From JBBPYR01 sp038199755 (GTDB lineage Bacteria; Chloroflexota; Ktedonobacteria; Ktedonobacterales; Ktedonobacteraceae): a stretch of 8,417 nucleotides of DNA. Position 1 is the stretch's first letter. Each line of letters begins with the position of its first letter. The stretch is from NCBI GenBank assembly GCA_038199755.1, contig JBBPYR010000239.1, positions 1 through 8,417 on the forward strand. Reading direction: 5' to 3'. The notes beneath the pieces are model-generated. The model did no database searches, had not been told where the DNA came from, and saw nothing but the letters and a program-made list of their open reading frames with translations. Below, in pieces: positions 1 to 6,195 of the stretch. The position numbers and the translations under genes were made by a program.

Positions 1-1
1 T

Positions 2-295
2 CGCATGGCCCAGGAGGAGCGGCGTCAGCAAATGGAGGCCCACGAACACGCCCTCTGTTCACAGGTTGTGAAGCAAGCCACACGCGCCCAACTGCGCGTG
101 CTACAAGCCTTTGCCAAAGGGCTCAGTCCGCAACAAGTCGCCAACGAGCTCTCCCTGGCCCCCGTAACAGTCAACACCCATAAAACGGTACTACTCACCC
201 TGTGTCACAACGCCTGGAACGTCGCCAACGACGAACGCCTGAACTACCACTTTCTGCGCGCCAAATTCGCCACCTACTTTGAAAACGAACCATAG
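2..295 (+). CDS. LuxR/GerE-type helix-turn-helix regulator, probably 5'-truncated by the window edge
   Basis: The visible product is 96 residues from the ATG at position 5, but the frame is open to the left edge (codon at 2-4), so this is most likely the C-terminal part of a longer protein. Residues 26-66 match a LuxR/GerE DNA-binding domain: an ATRAQLRVLQAFAKGLS segment, then QQVANELSLAPVTVNTHKT, where TVNTHKT corresponds to the recognition-helix pattern TVKTHxS of the family. The tail (LNYHFLRAKFATYF) is not part of a normal LuxR domain. The gene converges on the CRISPR effector operon, with its stop 19 bases from the stop of the CARF gene. Type III loci often carry CARF-HTH regulators, so an unseen N-terminal ligand-sensing domain is plausible, but that is inference from context. 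No ribosome binding site can be judged for the internal ATG. The HTH call is fairly firm; the role is unknown. Confidence 0.7.
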   Translation, partial: RMAQEERRQQMEAHEHALCSQVVKQATRAQLRVLQAFAKGLSPQQVANELSLAPVTVNTHKTVLLTLCHNAWNVANDERLNYHFLRAKFATYFENEP

Positions 296-298
296 TTT

Positions 299-334
299 GT
301 GGGCAATAGCCTAGCTATACCCCAGTGGGCAATA
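299..334. repeat. Short direct repeat GTGGGCAATA around an imperfect hairpin at the convergent gene ends
   Basis: The 10-mer GTGGGCAATA occurs at 299-308 and again at 325-334, offset by 26 bases. Between and overlapping the copies is a 5-bp inverted repeat (ATAGC at 306-310, GCTAT at 314-318, 3-base loop) that covers the stop codon of the CARF gene. A second weak inverted repeat (CCAGT at 322-326, ACTGG at 334-338) overlaps the second copy. There is no run of T or A next to either stem, so a standard intrinsic terminator is not supported. It could be a remnant of a small duplication, a weak bidirectional stop signal, or chance. Confidence 0.3.
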
Positions 335-2009
335 CTGGAACCTTGAACAGCACAAAGTGAGTATAGGAACCTTTCCCTTCATATGTGCGTAGAAAGAGGC
401 GGTTATTGCGCTCTTCCTTGCTGAGCATGGTACCTCGTAGCGCATTGATATCTGTCTCACGCTCGACTTGTTTATGCAATTTCTTATCAGTGATCAGCGT
501 GTGATAGACATAGCGAATGCCTTTATTTTGGGCGGCAAACATCGTCAGTGCAGCCATTCCTTTGCGACCGCCAGAGAGTGCTAGTTCGACTGTAGCGGAC
601 CTATCCTCCTTACGAATGTCATCGATGGTCTCTTCCAGAGTCTTTAGGTACGCCTGACAAGCCTCGCGCGAATCGATATCTTTGTATCCCTGTATAGATA
701 CTGCTCGGCATTGCACCCCTTCCTCTGCGAAAGCGTCCTTTGCCATTTGAACGCTATTCCTGACGGCAAGCGAACCTTGGGGGTAGATCAGGACAACCTC
801 ATGCACCGTTTGCTGTTGTGCGCTAAGCAACGTATACAACTGCGTAGCGATCATGGGCGTAGTGCCAAGTGGAACAATTAAGATATTGTTGTGCTCTGCT
901 ACAATTTCGCTAGCGAGAAGGGTGGGTAGAGGTACAAAAGGACCTAGCGGAAAAGGATGCTTGGCCGTAATATCCTTTAATGCTCTGTATTTGCCATTTC
1001 TTTTAAACTCTAGCTCGGTGACGATGACACGTTCCACTTCTTTATCTGAACAGTTTTTTACATCTTTAGGCACTGTATAAAAAACTGGACGTTCAGTTGC
1101 TCCTCCTCGTTTAAAAAAATGCAGTGTCAAGGATGGAAGGTTTTGGGAATAGATGTCTTGTTCGCCTTTCTGAAGTTTATAGGTGTAAATATCGTGAGAG
1201 CGATTACGCAAGATTCCAGTGAAGCGCATATGTTCAAGACATAGCTTCAGCGCGTCTGCGTGGGTCCTATCATGCTGCCACAATTCTTCAAATTGATTTG
1301 CGGCATCTTCAGTGAGTAGTACTTCAATCGTTTGTCCTGCACCCTTAGCAATGTCTTGAGCGAATTCTAAAGCTTCCGCTTCGGCTGTATTCGTCTCCCA
1401 TAATTTCTCATCGCTGATGGTATAAAGCTGCGAACGAAACGACTTACTGACTTGTTGCTGTTCACTATAGGGAATGTTAACGAGTCGCATGCGATCACGG
1501 GGTGGAAAGAGAAATGTGAAACGCTCATCTGGAGAAGATTCAAATAATTTCTCAATAGAGAGGAAGTGTTGCTTCCGCGAGTCTTCGTCCTTGTCGATGA
1601 TGTGATATAACCCCTTCACACAAGGAAAAAGGGGAACCAGAATGGCCATCAACGCGGACATACTTTTACGCCCACCTGCTAGTGAGAGATAGGCTGCGTC
1701 ACCACTTTCTTGTATAGTGTTGAGCAGCGTATAGAGGATATGCAAAAAGTTGTAGGCTTCCTCTTCACTATCGGCATCTTCAAAAGGCAGCGACTCTGGG
1801 ATTACTTCGCATCTGTCTTTCAAGGCATCTTGAAGCAGATCAATTGCGGCTGGCATCAGGCCTTCTTGCGAGTGCAGCACAATGATTTTGGAAATGGGCG
1901 GATGTATCAGCGGCTCTTTTTGCTCATTCAACAAATTGGTCAACGCCTCATACATGGCAGTGATGACAACAGGTGATTCGCCAAGTGAGGCGATGAGTAT
2001 ATTTTCCAT
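315..2009 (-). CDS. Tandem CARF protein with a RelE-like central domain (type III CRISPR signalling effector)
   Basis: This 564-residue protein has two homologous CARF (CRISPR-associated Rossmann fold) domains. The N-terminal copy (about 1-150) has LGESPVVIT at 9-17, a strand KIIVLHSQEG at 41-50, an acidic FEDADSEEE segment at 76-84 and LSLAGGRKSMSA at 108-119. The C-terminal copy (about 374-506) repeats the series: LGTTPMIAT at 381-389, EVVLIYPQGS at 404-413, YKDIDSREA at 442-450 and LALSGGRKGMAA at 476-487. LGxSP plus SLxGGRKxM is the pattern of NE0113/Csm6-type CARF domains that bind cyclic oligoadenylate. Residues about 225-338 look like a RelE/HigB toxin fold: TIEVLLTEDAANQFEEL, helices, then strands DIYTYKLQKG, LTLHFFKRGG and RPVFYTVPKD, then the helix SDKEVERVIVTELEFK. 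K300, R301, R307, Y311 and K315 are candidate catalytic residues. No HEPN R-X4-6-H motif is present. The likely role is messenger-activated RNA cleavage. The ATG overlaps the upstream stop by one base (TAATG), with GGAG at 2022-2019. CARF is firm; RelE is a moderate inference; a ring nuclease or pure sensor is the alternative. Confidence 0.85.
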   Translation of the reverse strand: MENILIASLGESPVVITAMYEALTNLLNEQKEPLIHPPISKIIVLHSQEGLMPAAIDLLQDALKDRCEVIPESLPFEDADSEEEAYNFLHILYTLLNTIQESGDAAYLSLAGGRKSMSALMAILVPLFPCVKGLYHIIDKDEDSRKQHFLSIEKLFESSPDERFTFLFPPRDRMRLVNIPYSEQQQVSKSFRSQLYTISDEKLWETNTAEAEALEFAQDIAKGAGQTIEVLLTEDAANQFEELWQHDRTHADALKLCLEHMRFTGILRNRSHDIYTYKLQKGEQDIYSQNLPSLTLHFFKRGGATERPVFYTVPKDVKNCSDKEVERVIVTELEFKRNGKYRALKDITAKHPFPLGPFVPLPTLLASEIVAEHNNILIVPLGTTPMIATQLYTLLSAQQQTVHEVVLIYPQGSLAVRNSVQMAKDAFAEEGVQCRAVSIQGYKDIDSREACQAYLKTLEETIDDIRKEDRSATVELALSGGRKGMAALTMFAAQNKGIRYVYHTLITDKKLHKQVERETDINALRGTMLSKEERNNRLFLRTYEGKGSYTHFVLFKVPVLPTGV

Positions 2010-3130
2010 TACGGAACACTCCTGGTATCTTTGATGCGCTTTCCCCTGCTGTCGGGTGTATCGAACCAGTCGCGTTTACTGGGATAGTAGTAATCAACGT
2101 TAGCCTCTGCTGGCCAGTGCCAAATGCGGTGAAGGTCGTCCATTGCAGGTTGTACTAGCTTTGTGCTAAAGTCATCAACATGTTTGTAGAGTAGGTTCCA
2201 CATTTCATCGCCTTGATATACCTTCTTGCCGCGGTTGGAACTGGATTGCGTATAGCGAGCGGCGTAGTCTATCAATGTGAGGCCAGTCGGCACCATGGAG
2301 ATGCTGCCAAGGCCAAGCGGCTTCCCATAGCCTATTTTGTGACGCATATCCTCTTCCAGAATGATCGCCAGCATCAAGGCGGCAAATTCATCAGCTTCCA
2401 GCGCGGTAAAATCAATGCGGAAGTGGAACTGGGTATCGTAATCGAGCGGCTGGATGAAGCGATTTGCGGGTCTGCCACCAAACAAAACAGGACCACGGGC
2501 GGTCAGCACACCTGCCTCACGGTCGTGGTGAAAGTAGAATTTACGGCCCGCGATATGCTTCTTGTCCGCCTCCAGATAAAAAGCTTCGTGCCGTGGCTTA
2601 GGTTCGACCAGAACAGCGGTATGGATCGGATTGTAGTGATAAATTTTATCTGCGTATGAGCTGGCATCACCAATATTGACTTTGCCGAGGAATACGCCGC
2701 TACCACGGTCCTTAAGCATGCCAAAGGTACGACAGGCAATACACAGTCGCTCGGTCGTGCTGCAATGCTGAAATGGCTCTGGCACGTTCCAGCGGTAGTT
2801 TACCTTGCCGCGATCATATTGGCCATCGAAAAGTGTGAAACAACCGTTCCCCAATGTTTCTACAACACTGCGCAACAAGCCTTTTAAGGAACTACCGGGA
2901 AGAATGTATTCTCCGCTTCTATTTTGTATAGACTGTGCGGGCTTTTTGGGATCAGATGGGACGCTGCGTGGGTCAGAGACAAACAGAGGCGTTTCGGCAA
3001 ACACATCAACATCTATGAAACCGGAAAAGAGTTGTTGTGTTCCTTGCTTGACAAGCTGATGATGCCAGATCGGTTTATGCCGATCTGGTGCCTTATTCCA
3101 GTCAATGCGTGCAAAATCGTAAGGATTCAT
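2009..3130 (-). CDS. RAMP superfamily (Cas7-like) type III protein, TIGR03986-like
   Basis: This 373-residue protein has the hallmarks of an RNA-recognition-motif RAMP subunit. An N-terminal strand FSGFIDVDVFAETPLFV at about 35-51 is followed by LPGSSLKGLLRS at 77-88, the signature of Cas7/Csm3-like folds. LCIACRTFG at 129-137 corresponds to the CxxCRLFG element of the two upstream Cas7 proteins and may be half of a metal site. The glycine-rich loop HKIGYGKPLGLGSI at 264-277 is typical of the TIGR03986 RAMP group, which usually reads KIGYGKPLGLGS. It differs from the two upstream Cas7 proteins in lacking the RDGVxIDR thumb motif and in having no clear D-S/T-P-V catalytic aspartate; D53 and D60 lie in roughly the right region but in a different context. 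About 90 residues after the loop (290-373) have no assignment. The stop of the upstream gene lies 8 bases before this ATG, with GGAG at 3145-3142. It is probably a structural or peripheral subunit of the complex. Confidence 0.8.
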   Translation of the reverse strand: MNPYDFARIDWNKAPDRHKPIWHHQLVKQGTQQLFSGFIDVDVFAETPLFVSDPRSVPSDPKKPAQSIQNRSGEYILPGSSLKGLLRSVVETLGNGCFTLFDGQYDRGKVNYRWNVPEPFQHCSTTERLCIACRTFGMLKDRGSGVFLGKVNIGDASSYADKIYHYNPIHTAVLVEPKPRHEAFYLEADKKHIAGRKFYFHHDREAGVLTARGPVLFGGRPANRFIQPLDYDTQFHFRIDFTALEADEFAALMLAIILEEDMRHKIGYGKPLGLGSISMVPTGLTLIDYAARYTQSSSNRGKKVYQGDEMWNLLYKHVDDFSTKLVQPAMDDLHRIWHWPAEANVDYYYPSKRDWFDTPDSRGKRIKDTRSVP

Positions 3131-3138
3131 AATTTCTT

Positions 3139-3756
3139 CTACTCCGCAGGTTGCAAGCCCTGAAAGCGGAACAGCTTTACACGGCCAGTATCTTGATCGA
3201 CATATTCATACACCTTCAGCTTGAGGCGTTGGGGCAGTTTCGCTTCGAGTTTCAGCCTGGGATAGACTAACAGGCGAGGAATGCGTACCTCAGCATAATA
3301 GGCCTGCTCTGGTTCCGCTACAATGCCCATCTGTTCATTATCTTGCTCAGAGAGCAGTTGACCGAAGAGATAGAAATGCTTCGGGTTGTTGCTTACTGCT
3401 TTCAGCTTGGACAACTCATCTTTAACCTGGGTGAGTTTTGTAAACGTGCGTGCTTTGCCGAGGTAGACCGCGTTCGTCATTCCCGTTTGCGGGTCTTGCT
3501 CCCAGCGTAGCTCGCCTTCCTCGTCAAAAATGCGGCCAGAGCTGTACGATGCGATATCAATTTTTTCATCGATTGCCTTGAAATCGCCAAAGGGGGCAAA
3601 GTAGATCAGGTTTTGCCGTTCGTCTCGCTCGTCCTCACGCAACACGCGCTGCGGCAGCTTTTCTAGTAGTAAATAAGCGGTCGGCGGAAAATCGCATTCT
3701 TTGATGAGCTCCAAAAGAGAAAGGCCTGAACCAGTAAAGAGAATATCCTCTACCAC
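3139..3756 (-). CDS. csx19: Probable Csx19, accessory subunit of type III-D complexes
   Basis: This 205-residue soluble protein has no RAMP motif (no glycine-rich loop, no PGSSLKG), no membrane segment and no signal peptide. The best clue is residues 54-86: a hydrophobic, acidic FAPFGDFKAIDEKIDIASYS stretch, then GRIFDEEGELRWE, then NAVYLGKA. A conserved RLF..xGELRWR-like block after a short variable domain is how I remember the Csx19 (TIGR03984) family, and its size is similar. Csx19 is a known subunit of type III-D complexes. Position supports this, since the gene lies among Cas7 paralogues in an operon with csx10. The C-terminal part (162-205) is rich in beta strand and lysine/arginine, as in an RNA- or subunit-binding surface. 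The start is GTG at 3756, chosen because AAGGAGG at 3772-3766 lies 9 bases before it and no in-frame ATG is near. The gap to the previous stop is 14 bases. Family assignment is from memory of motifs and is only moderately certain. Confidence 0.55.
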   Translation of the reverse strand: MVEDILFTGSGLSLLELIKECDFPPTAYLLLEKLPQRVLREDERDERQNLIYFAPFGDFKAIDEKIDIASYSSGRIFDEEGELRWEQDPQTGMTNAVYLGKARTFTKLTQVKDELSKLKAVSNNPKHFYLFGQLLSEQDNEQMGIVAEPEQAYYAEVRIPRLLVYPRLKLEAKLPQRLKLKVYEYVDQDTGRVKLFRFQGLQPAE

Positions 3757-3765
3757 AATACCTTT

Positions 3766-3772
3766 CCTCCTT
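3766..3772 (-). promoter_or_regulatory. Ribosome binding site AAGGAGG that fixes the GTG start of the Csx19-like gene
   Basis: AAGGAGG reads from 3772 down to 3766, 9 bases before GTG at 3756. Its first bases are also part of the TAA stop of the preceding cas7 gene (3773-3771), so termination and re-initiation are physically coupled. Confidence 0.75.
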
Positions 3773-4808
3773 ATTTCGAGAGTAGCTTGCGATTTCTAGC
3801 TTGAGCAGCTTCAACCGTCGCTAAGTCCTGTGGCCATGCCTGCATGCGCTCAATAAAGGCATTGATGGCAGCATCGCGCAAAAGAGCGAAGGCTTCATCA
3901 TTGAAGGCACGCATGGTGCGGATACCTCGGTTGTTTCGCTCACCAGCATCATTCAGCTTCAGAAAGTCGTCGGGCCACGTACCATAGCTGTTATCGTTTA
4001 ACCAGCGACCCAGGCCCCAGAGCTCGTTGGAGGGTTCTGCACTGTTGCGGATGGTGCTGGTGACAAACCCGCCCGGACGCCCAGCGGTTCCTGTCGTGCT
4101 CAGTGTCGCTGTAACCTTGCCCAGGCCACGCGAACGTCCAGAGCCGAGGAAAATCAGTTCGTCCTCCATGTCCTGCAAAACGACGAAGAGCATGCCAAGT
4201 TGCCAAATCTCGAAGTTGCGCAGATGAATATCTGTTTCAAAGACGACGCCTGTGCTGACCACTTCCAACTCGAACTTGGCACCGTGGCTGGCACCACCTG
4301 TGAGACGATCAATTCCGACGCCATCGCGCTGCTCCTTAATTTCGTCGGAAGCCAGATGTGCATCGCTGATAGCCAGTCGTCCAATGAAGCTGGTTGAGCC
4401 AAAGAGTCGACAGGTTGGGCAAGAAGCTGCATAGATAAGATCGGTTTGCTCCTCAAGCACCTTGCGGTTATCGTCACTCTTTTTGGAGAACTGCGTAAAC
4501 ATGCCGCCGCAAGAGTCGCGATAATCTTGCTGTCGCTGGCTGAGATCAGCCTGTCTCTCGTTGCTGCCCTCAAATGGATAGCAGACCACACGCGGCTTCA
4601 AACTGCACACGATCTTTTCGATGTGGCTGCGAAAAACGCCTTTGAGAGAACTGCCCGGTATAAATACCTCCTGCCTGCCATTACGGAAGGTCAGTACGGG
4701 TGTCATGTCTGGACCCGAAACGGTATTGTGGCCGGACTTAATGAGGAGCGGCCCAGTTGTGGTAATGCGCAACGTGCAAAACGCCTCGTTCATCAGTTTT
4801 TTCAACAT
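3771..4808 (-). CDS. cas7: Cas7-family RAMP protein (Csm3/Csx7-like), second catalytic copy
   Basis: This 345-residue backbone subunit of a type III complex binds crRNA repeatedly and, in active members, cuts target RNA at 6-nt intervals. Motifs in order: LRITTTGPLLIKSG at 13-26; DMTPVLTF at 34-41, where D34 aligns with the catalytic Asp33 of Streptococcus thermophilus Csm3 (context IDSPV); IPGSSLKGVFRS at 50-61; CPTCRLFGS at 130-138, possibly zinc-binding; GRLAISDA at 143-150; RDGVGIDRLTG at 161-171, the thumb motif; and the glycine-rich loop LGSGRSRGLGKV at 221-232. Residues 240-345 form a C-terminal extension absent from short Csm3 proteins, starting with a linker rich in G, T and S and then containing NELWGLGRWL and NRGIRTMRAF. 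I do not recognise it. The ATG at 4808 is preceded by GGAGGAG at 4822-4816; ATG 4793 is an internal alternative. It lies 15 bases after the previous stop and is a diverged paralogue of the gene at 4824-5717. Confidence 0.9.
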   Translation of the reverse strand: MLKKLMNEAFCTLRITTTGPLLIKSGHNTVSGPDMTPVLTFRNGRQEVFIPGSSLKGVFRSHIEKIVCSLKPRVVCYPFEGSNERQADLSQRQQDYRDSCGGMFTQFSKKSDDNRKVLEEQTDLIYAASCPTCRLFGSTSFIGRLAISDAHLASDEIKEQRDGVGIDRLTGGASHGAKFELEVVSTGVVFETDIHLRNFEIWQLGMLFVVLQDMEDELIFLGSGRSRGLGKVTATLSTTGTAGRPGGFVTSTIRNSAEPSNELWGLGRWLNDNSYGTWPDDFLKLNDAGERNNRGIRTMRAFNDEAFALLRDAAINAFIERMQAWPQDLATVEAAQARNRKLLSK

Positions 4809-4815
4809 AGACTCA

Positions 4816-4822
4816 CTCCTCC
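4816..4822 (-). promoter_or_regulatory. Ribosome binding site GGAGGAG of the 345-residue cas7 gene
   Basis: GGAGGAG at 4822-4816 lies 7 bases before ATG 4808. This favours that start over the in-frame ATG at 4793. Confidence 0.65.
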
Positions 4823-4823
4823 A

Positions 4824-5717
4824 CTACGCAAAAATGCGCTCAATATGGGTGGTAAGAAATTCAGAGCCGGATACCTTGGGAGCTGAAAACTCGCCATTAA
4901 TCAGGAATTTGCGCAGCCGTTGTCGGCTCTCTTCGGGTGATATGCCTTCGCCGACCAATTCAAGGGCAGAGACGTGTAGTTCTTCCAGCTTGCCGACGCC
5001 AAGGCCACGCGAGCGTTTACCGCCAATGGTGCCAAAGCCATGCATAAACTCGCTCAGTCCGACGCACACCAGTTGCACATCCTTTGGTGAAGCATTTTCC
5101 AGCACGATTTCCAAATCAAAGCTGGCACTGGCTGGCACAACCTCGAAATCATACTTGAGGCGGTCTTTCGCCGTCTCACTATCACGATCAATAGCCACTC
5201 CGTCACGAATCTGCAGCACTCCGCTCCATTCCTCTTTGGGCATATACAGATCATTGACATTCACTCGTGCCGCGGCAAAAGGTGATCCAAACAGACGACA
5301 GGTATCGCACAGCTCGTTCATGATATCTGACACCTTGTTCGGGTCTTGTCGTCGTTGTTGGGCGATCTCACGTTGCCGCACGGTTGGGCAAATAATCAAA
5401 CCGTCCTTGCGTTCCGGTGCCAAGTCCTTGAGTTCACTCTCACTCAATTCGATTAAGGCACACGAGGAGAAGTTGGGCAGGCCCGGAACAATTTTCTCGA
5501 CGGTACTCCGTAATGCCCCCTTGAAGCTGGAACCCGGAATAAACGGTTTCTGGTCCGGTGTCAGCATGACCGGGCTATCACTACTACTTAAGGTGACGCG
5601 GCCCCCGCCAATGTGCAAGGCAGTCTGCATGACCACCTTCCCTTGAAAGACGTAGCGATTACGTAGGGCATAGCGGTTCTCTGCCACCGAACGATCTCTA
5701 TTTCTGGTGCTATCCAT
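4824..5717 (-). CDS. cas7: Cas7-family RAMP protein (Csm3/Csx7-like), first catalytic copy
   Basis: This 297-residue protein carries all hallmarks of an active type III Cas7. FQGKVVMQTALHIGGG at 24-39 is the first strand plus the LHIGG turn. SSSDSPVML at 44-52 contains D47, matching the Asp33 of Csm3 that cuts target RNA. FIPGSSFKGALRS follows at 59-71. A cysteine cluster (C110, then CDTCRLFGS at 137-145) probably binds zinc. RVNVNDLYM is at 151-159 and the thumb motif IRDGVAIDRDSETAKDR at 170-186. The glycine-rich loop IGGKRSRGLGVGKL is at 231-244. The last 40 residues are a helical arginine-rich segment and a short tail. It shares the motif order of the 345-residue downstream paralogue but lacks that protein's long tail. 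The ATG at 5717 has AGGAGG at 5728-5723, which overlaps the stop of the preceding gene (2-base gap). It likely works in the complex backbone together with the downstream Cas7. Confidence 0.92.
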   Translation of the reverse strand: MDSTRNRDRSVAENRYALRNRYVFQGKVVMQTALHIGGGRVTLSSSDSPVMLTPDQKPFIPGSSFKGALRSTVEKIVPGLPNFSSCALIELSESELKDLAPERKDGLIICPTVRQREIAQQRRQDPNKVSDIMNELCDTCRLFGSPFAAARVNVNDLYMPKEEWSGVLQIRDGVAIDRDSETAKDRLKYDFEVVPASASFDLEIVLENASPKDVQLVCVGLSEFMHGFGTIGGKRSRGLGVGKLEELHVSALELVGEGISPEESRQRLRKFLINGEFSAPKVSGSEFLTTHIERIFA

Positions 5718-5719
5718 AG

Positions 5720-6190
5720 CTACCTCCTGCTCGATTTTTGTTTGGCTCTCTCATCGGCTATCTGTGTCGCCAGCACACCATTTTCTGCCAGCAAGTGCTG
5801 GATGAACTCGTGCGCTAGGGTAGCCATCAATTCATCTGCCTCTTGCCGTATCTCGCTCACACTGCGACCCTGGCCCTCGCTCATGAGGTGAAACTCTTCT
5901 CGGAGCCGTTTCCTCTGCATATACGAGAACACCTCTTCAAGATTTGTGTAAAAGGTCTTGAGGTCGCGACGAAATGGTGGCCAATCGCGGTCACGCTGGT
6001 GTGTGACATAGCGATACAGTTCATCGTATTTATGTGAGTCCGCGATGCTCAAAAGCCCTGAAACCTGGCTCGCTGGCAGCGGATTACACCCCTGCTCGCG
6101 CACAAGCTTTTGCACGAAGGAGACCGCCTCGGGATAAAGAACAGTGTCACTGAGCAACCATATTTTTTGCAACTGTGCTGTAGAGAGCAT
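5720..6190 (-). CDS. Second small helical protein, probable Cas11/Csm2-like paralogue
   Basis: This 156-residue protein is predicted to be almost entirely helical and is highly charged, with no membrane segment. By eye it aligns with the preceding 153-residue gene: SQVSGLLSIADSHKYDELYRYV at 41-62 against AQISSLESIAESTFKTSDIFDFI, then THQRDRDW against KKQIARFPYW, and LAHEFIQHLLAEN at 125-137 against LLIRQFIRQMAVEY. The shared core Q(I/V)SxLxSIA(E/D)S and the following Q..R..W suggest one small-subunit family (Cas11), whose helical bundles line the inner filament of type III complexes beside the target RNA. It has a lysine/arginine-rich C-terminus (ERAKQKSSRR). The ATG at 6190 follows the previous stop by 5 bases. 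The ribosome binding site is weak (GAAGGG more than 10 bases away), so translation may depend on coupling. No outside family is recognised with certainty; membership in the complex is inferred from similarity and position. Confidence 0.7.
   Translation of the reverse strand: MLSTAQLQKIWLLSDTVLYPEAVSFVQKLVREQGCNPLPASQVSGLLSIADSHKYDELYRYVTHQRDRDWPPFRRDLKTFYTNLEEVFSYMQRKRLREEFHLMSEGQGRSVSEIRQEADELMATLAHEFIQHLLAENGVLATQIADERAKQKSSRR
5723..5728 (-). promoter_or_regulatory. Ribosome binding site AGGAGG of the 297-residue cas7 gene
   Basis: AGGAGG at 5728-5723 lies 5 bases before ATG 5717 and is embedded in the last codons (Arg-Arg) of the upstream small-subunit gene, so the two are translationally coupled. 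Confidence 0.7.
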
Positions 6191-6195
6191 CGTTT

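Noticed and set aside
296..340. Intrinsic terminator between the convergent genes
   Set aside because: The stems are only 5 bp and no T-run follows on either strand.
1005..1335. A separate toxin-antitoxin pair, given the RelE-like region
   Set aside because: The region is in frame inside the 564-residue protein with no internal stop or start signal and no antitoxin-like gene beside it, so a fused domain is the better reading.
315..2009. HEPN ribonuclease domain, as in Csm6/Csx1, in the CARF protein
   Set aside because: No R-X4-6-H motif is present. The nearest cases, RNRSH and RYVYH, have only three residues between R and H, and one of them lies in the CARF domain.
2213..2659. A 148-codon plus-strand open frame opposite the TIGR03986-like gene
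   Set aside because: It has no recognisable motif, lies antisense to a gene with clear RAMP signatures and lacks a convincing ribosome binding site.
4621..5646. A 341-codon open frame on the plus strand opposite the two cas7 genes
   Set aside because: It is antisense to two well-supported RAMP genes, its product is serine/arginine/proline-rich without domain motifs, and it spans their junction. It is a codon-bias shadow.
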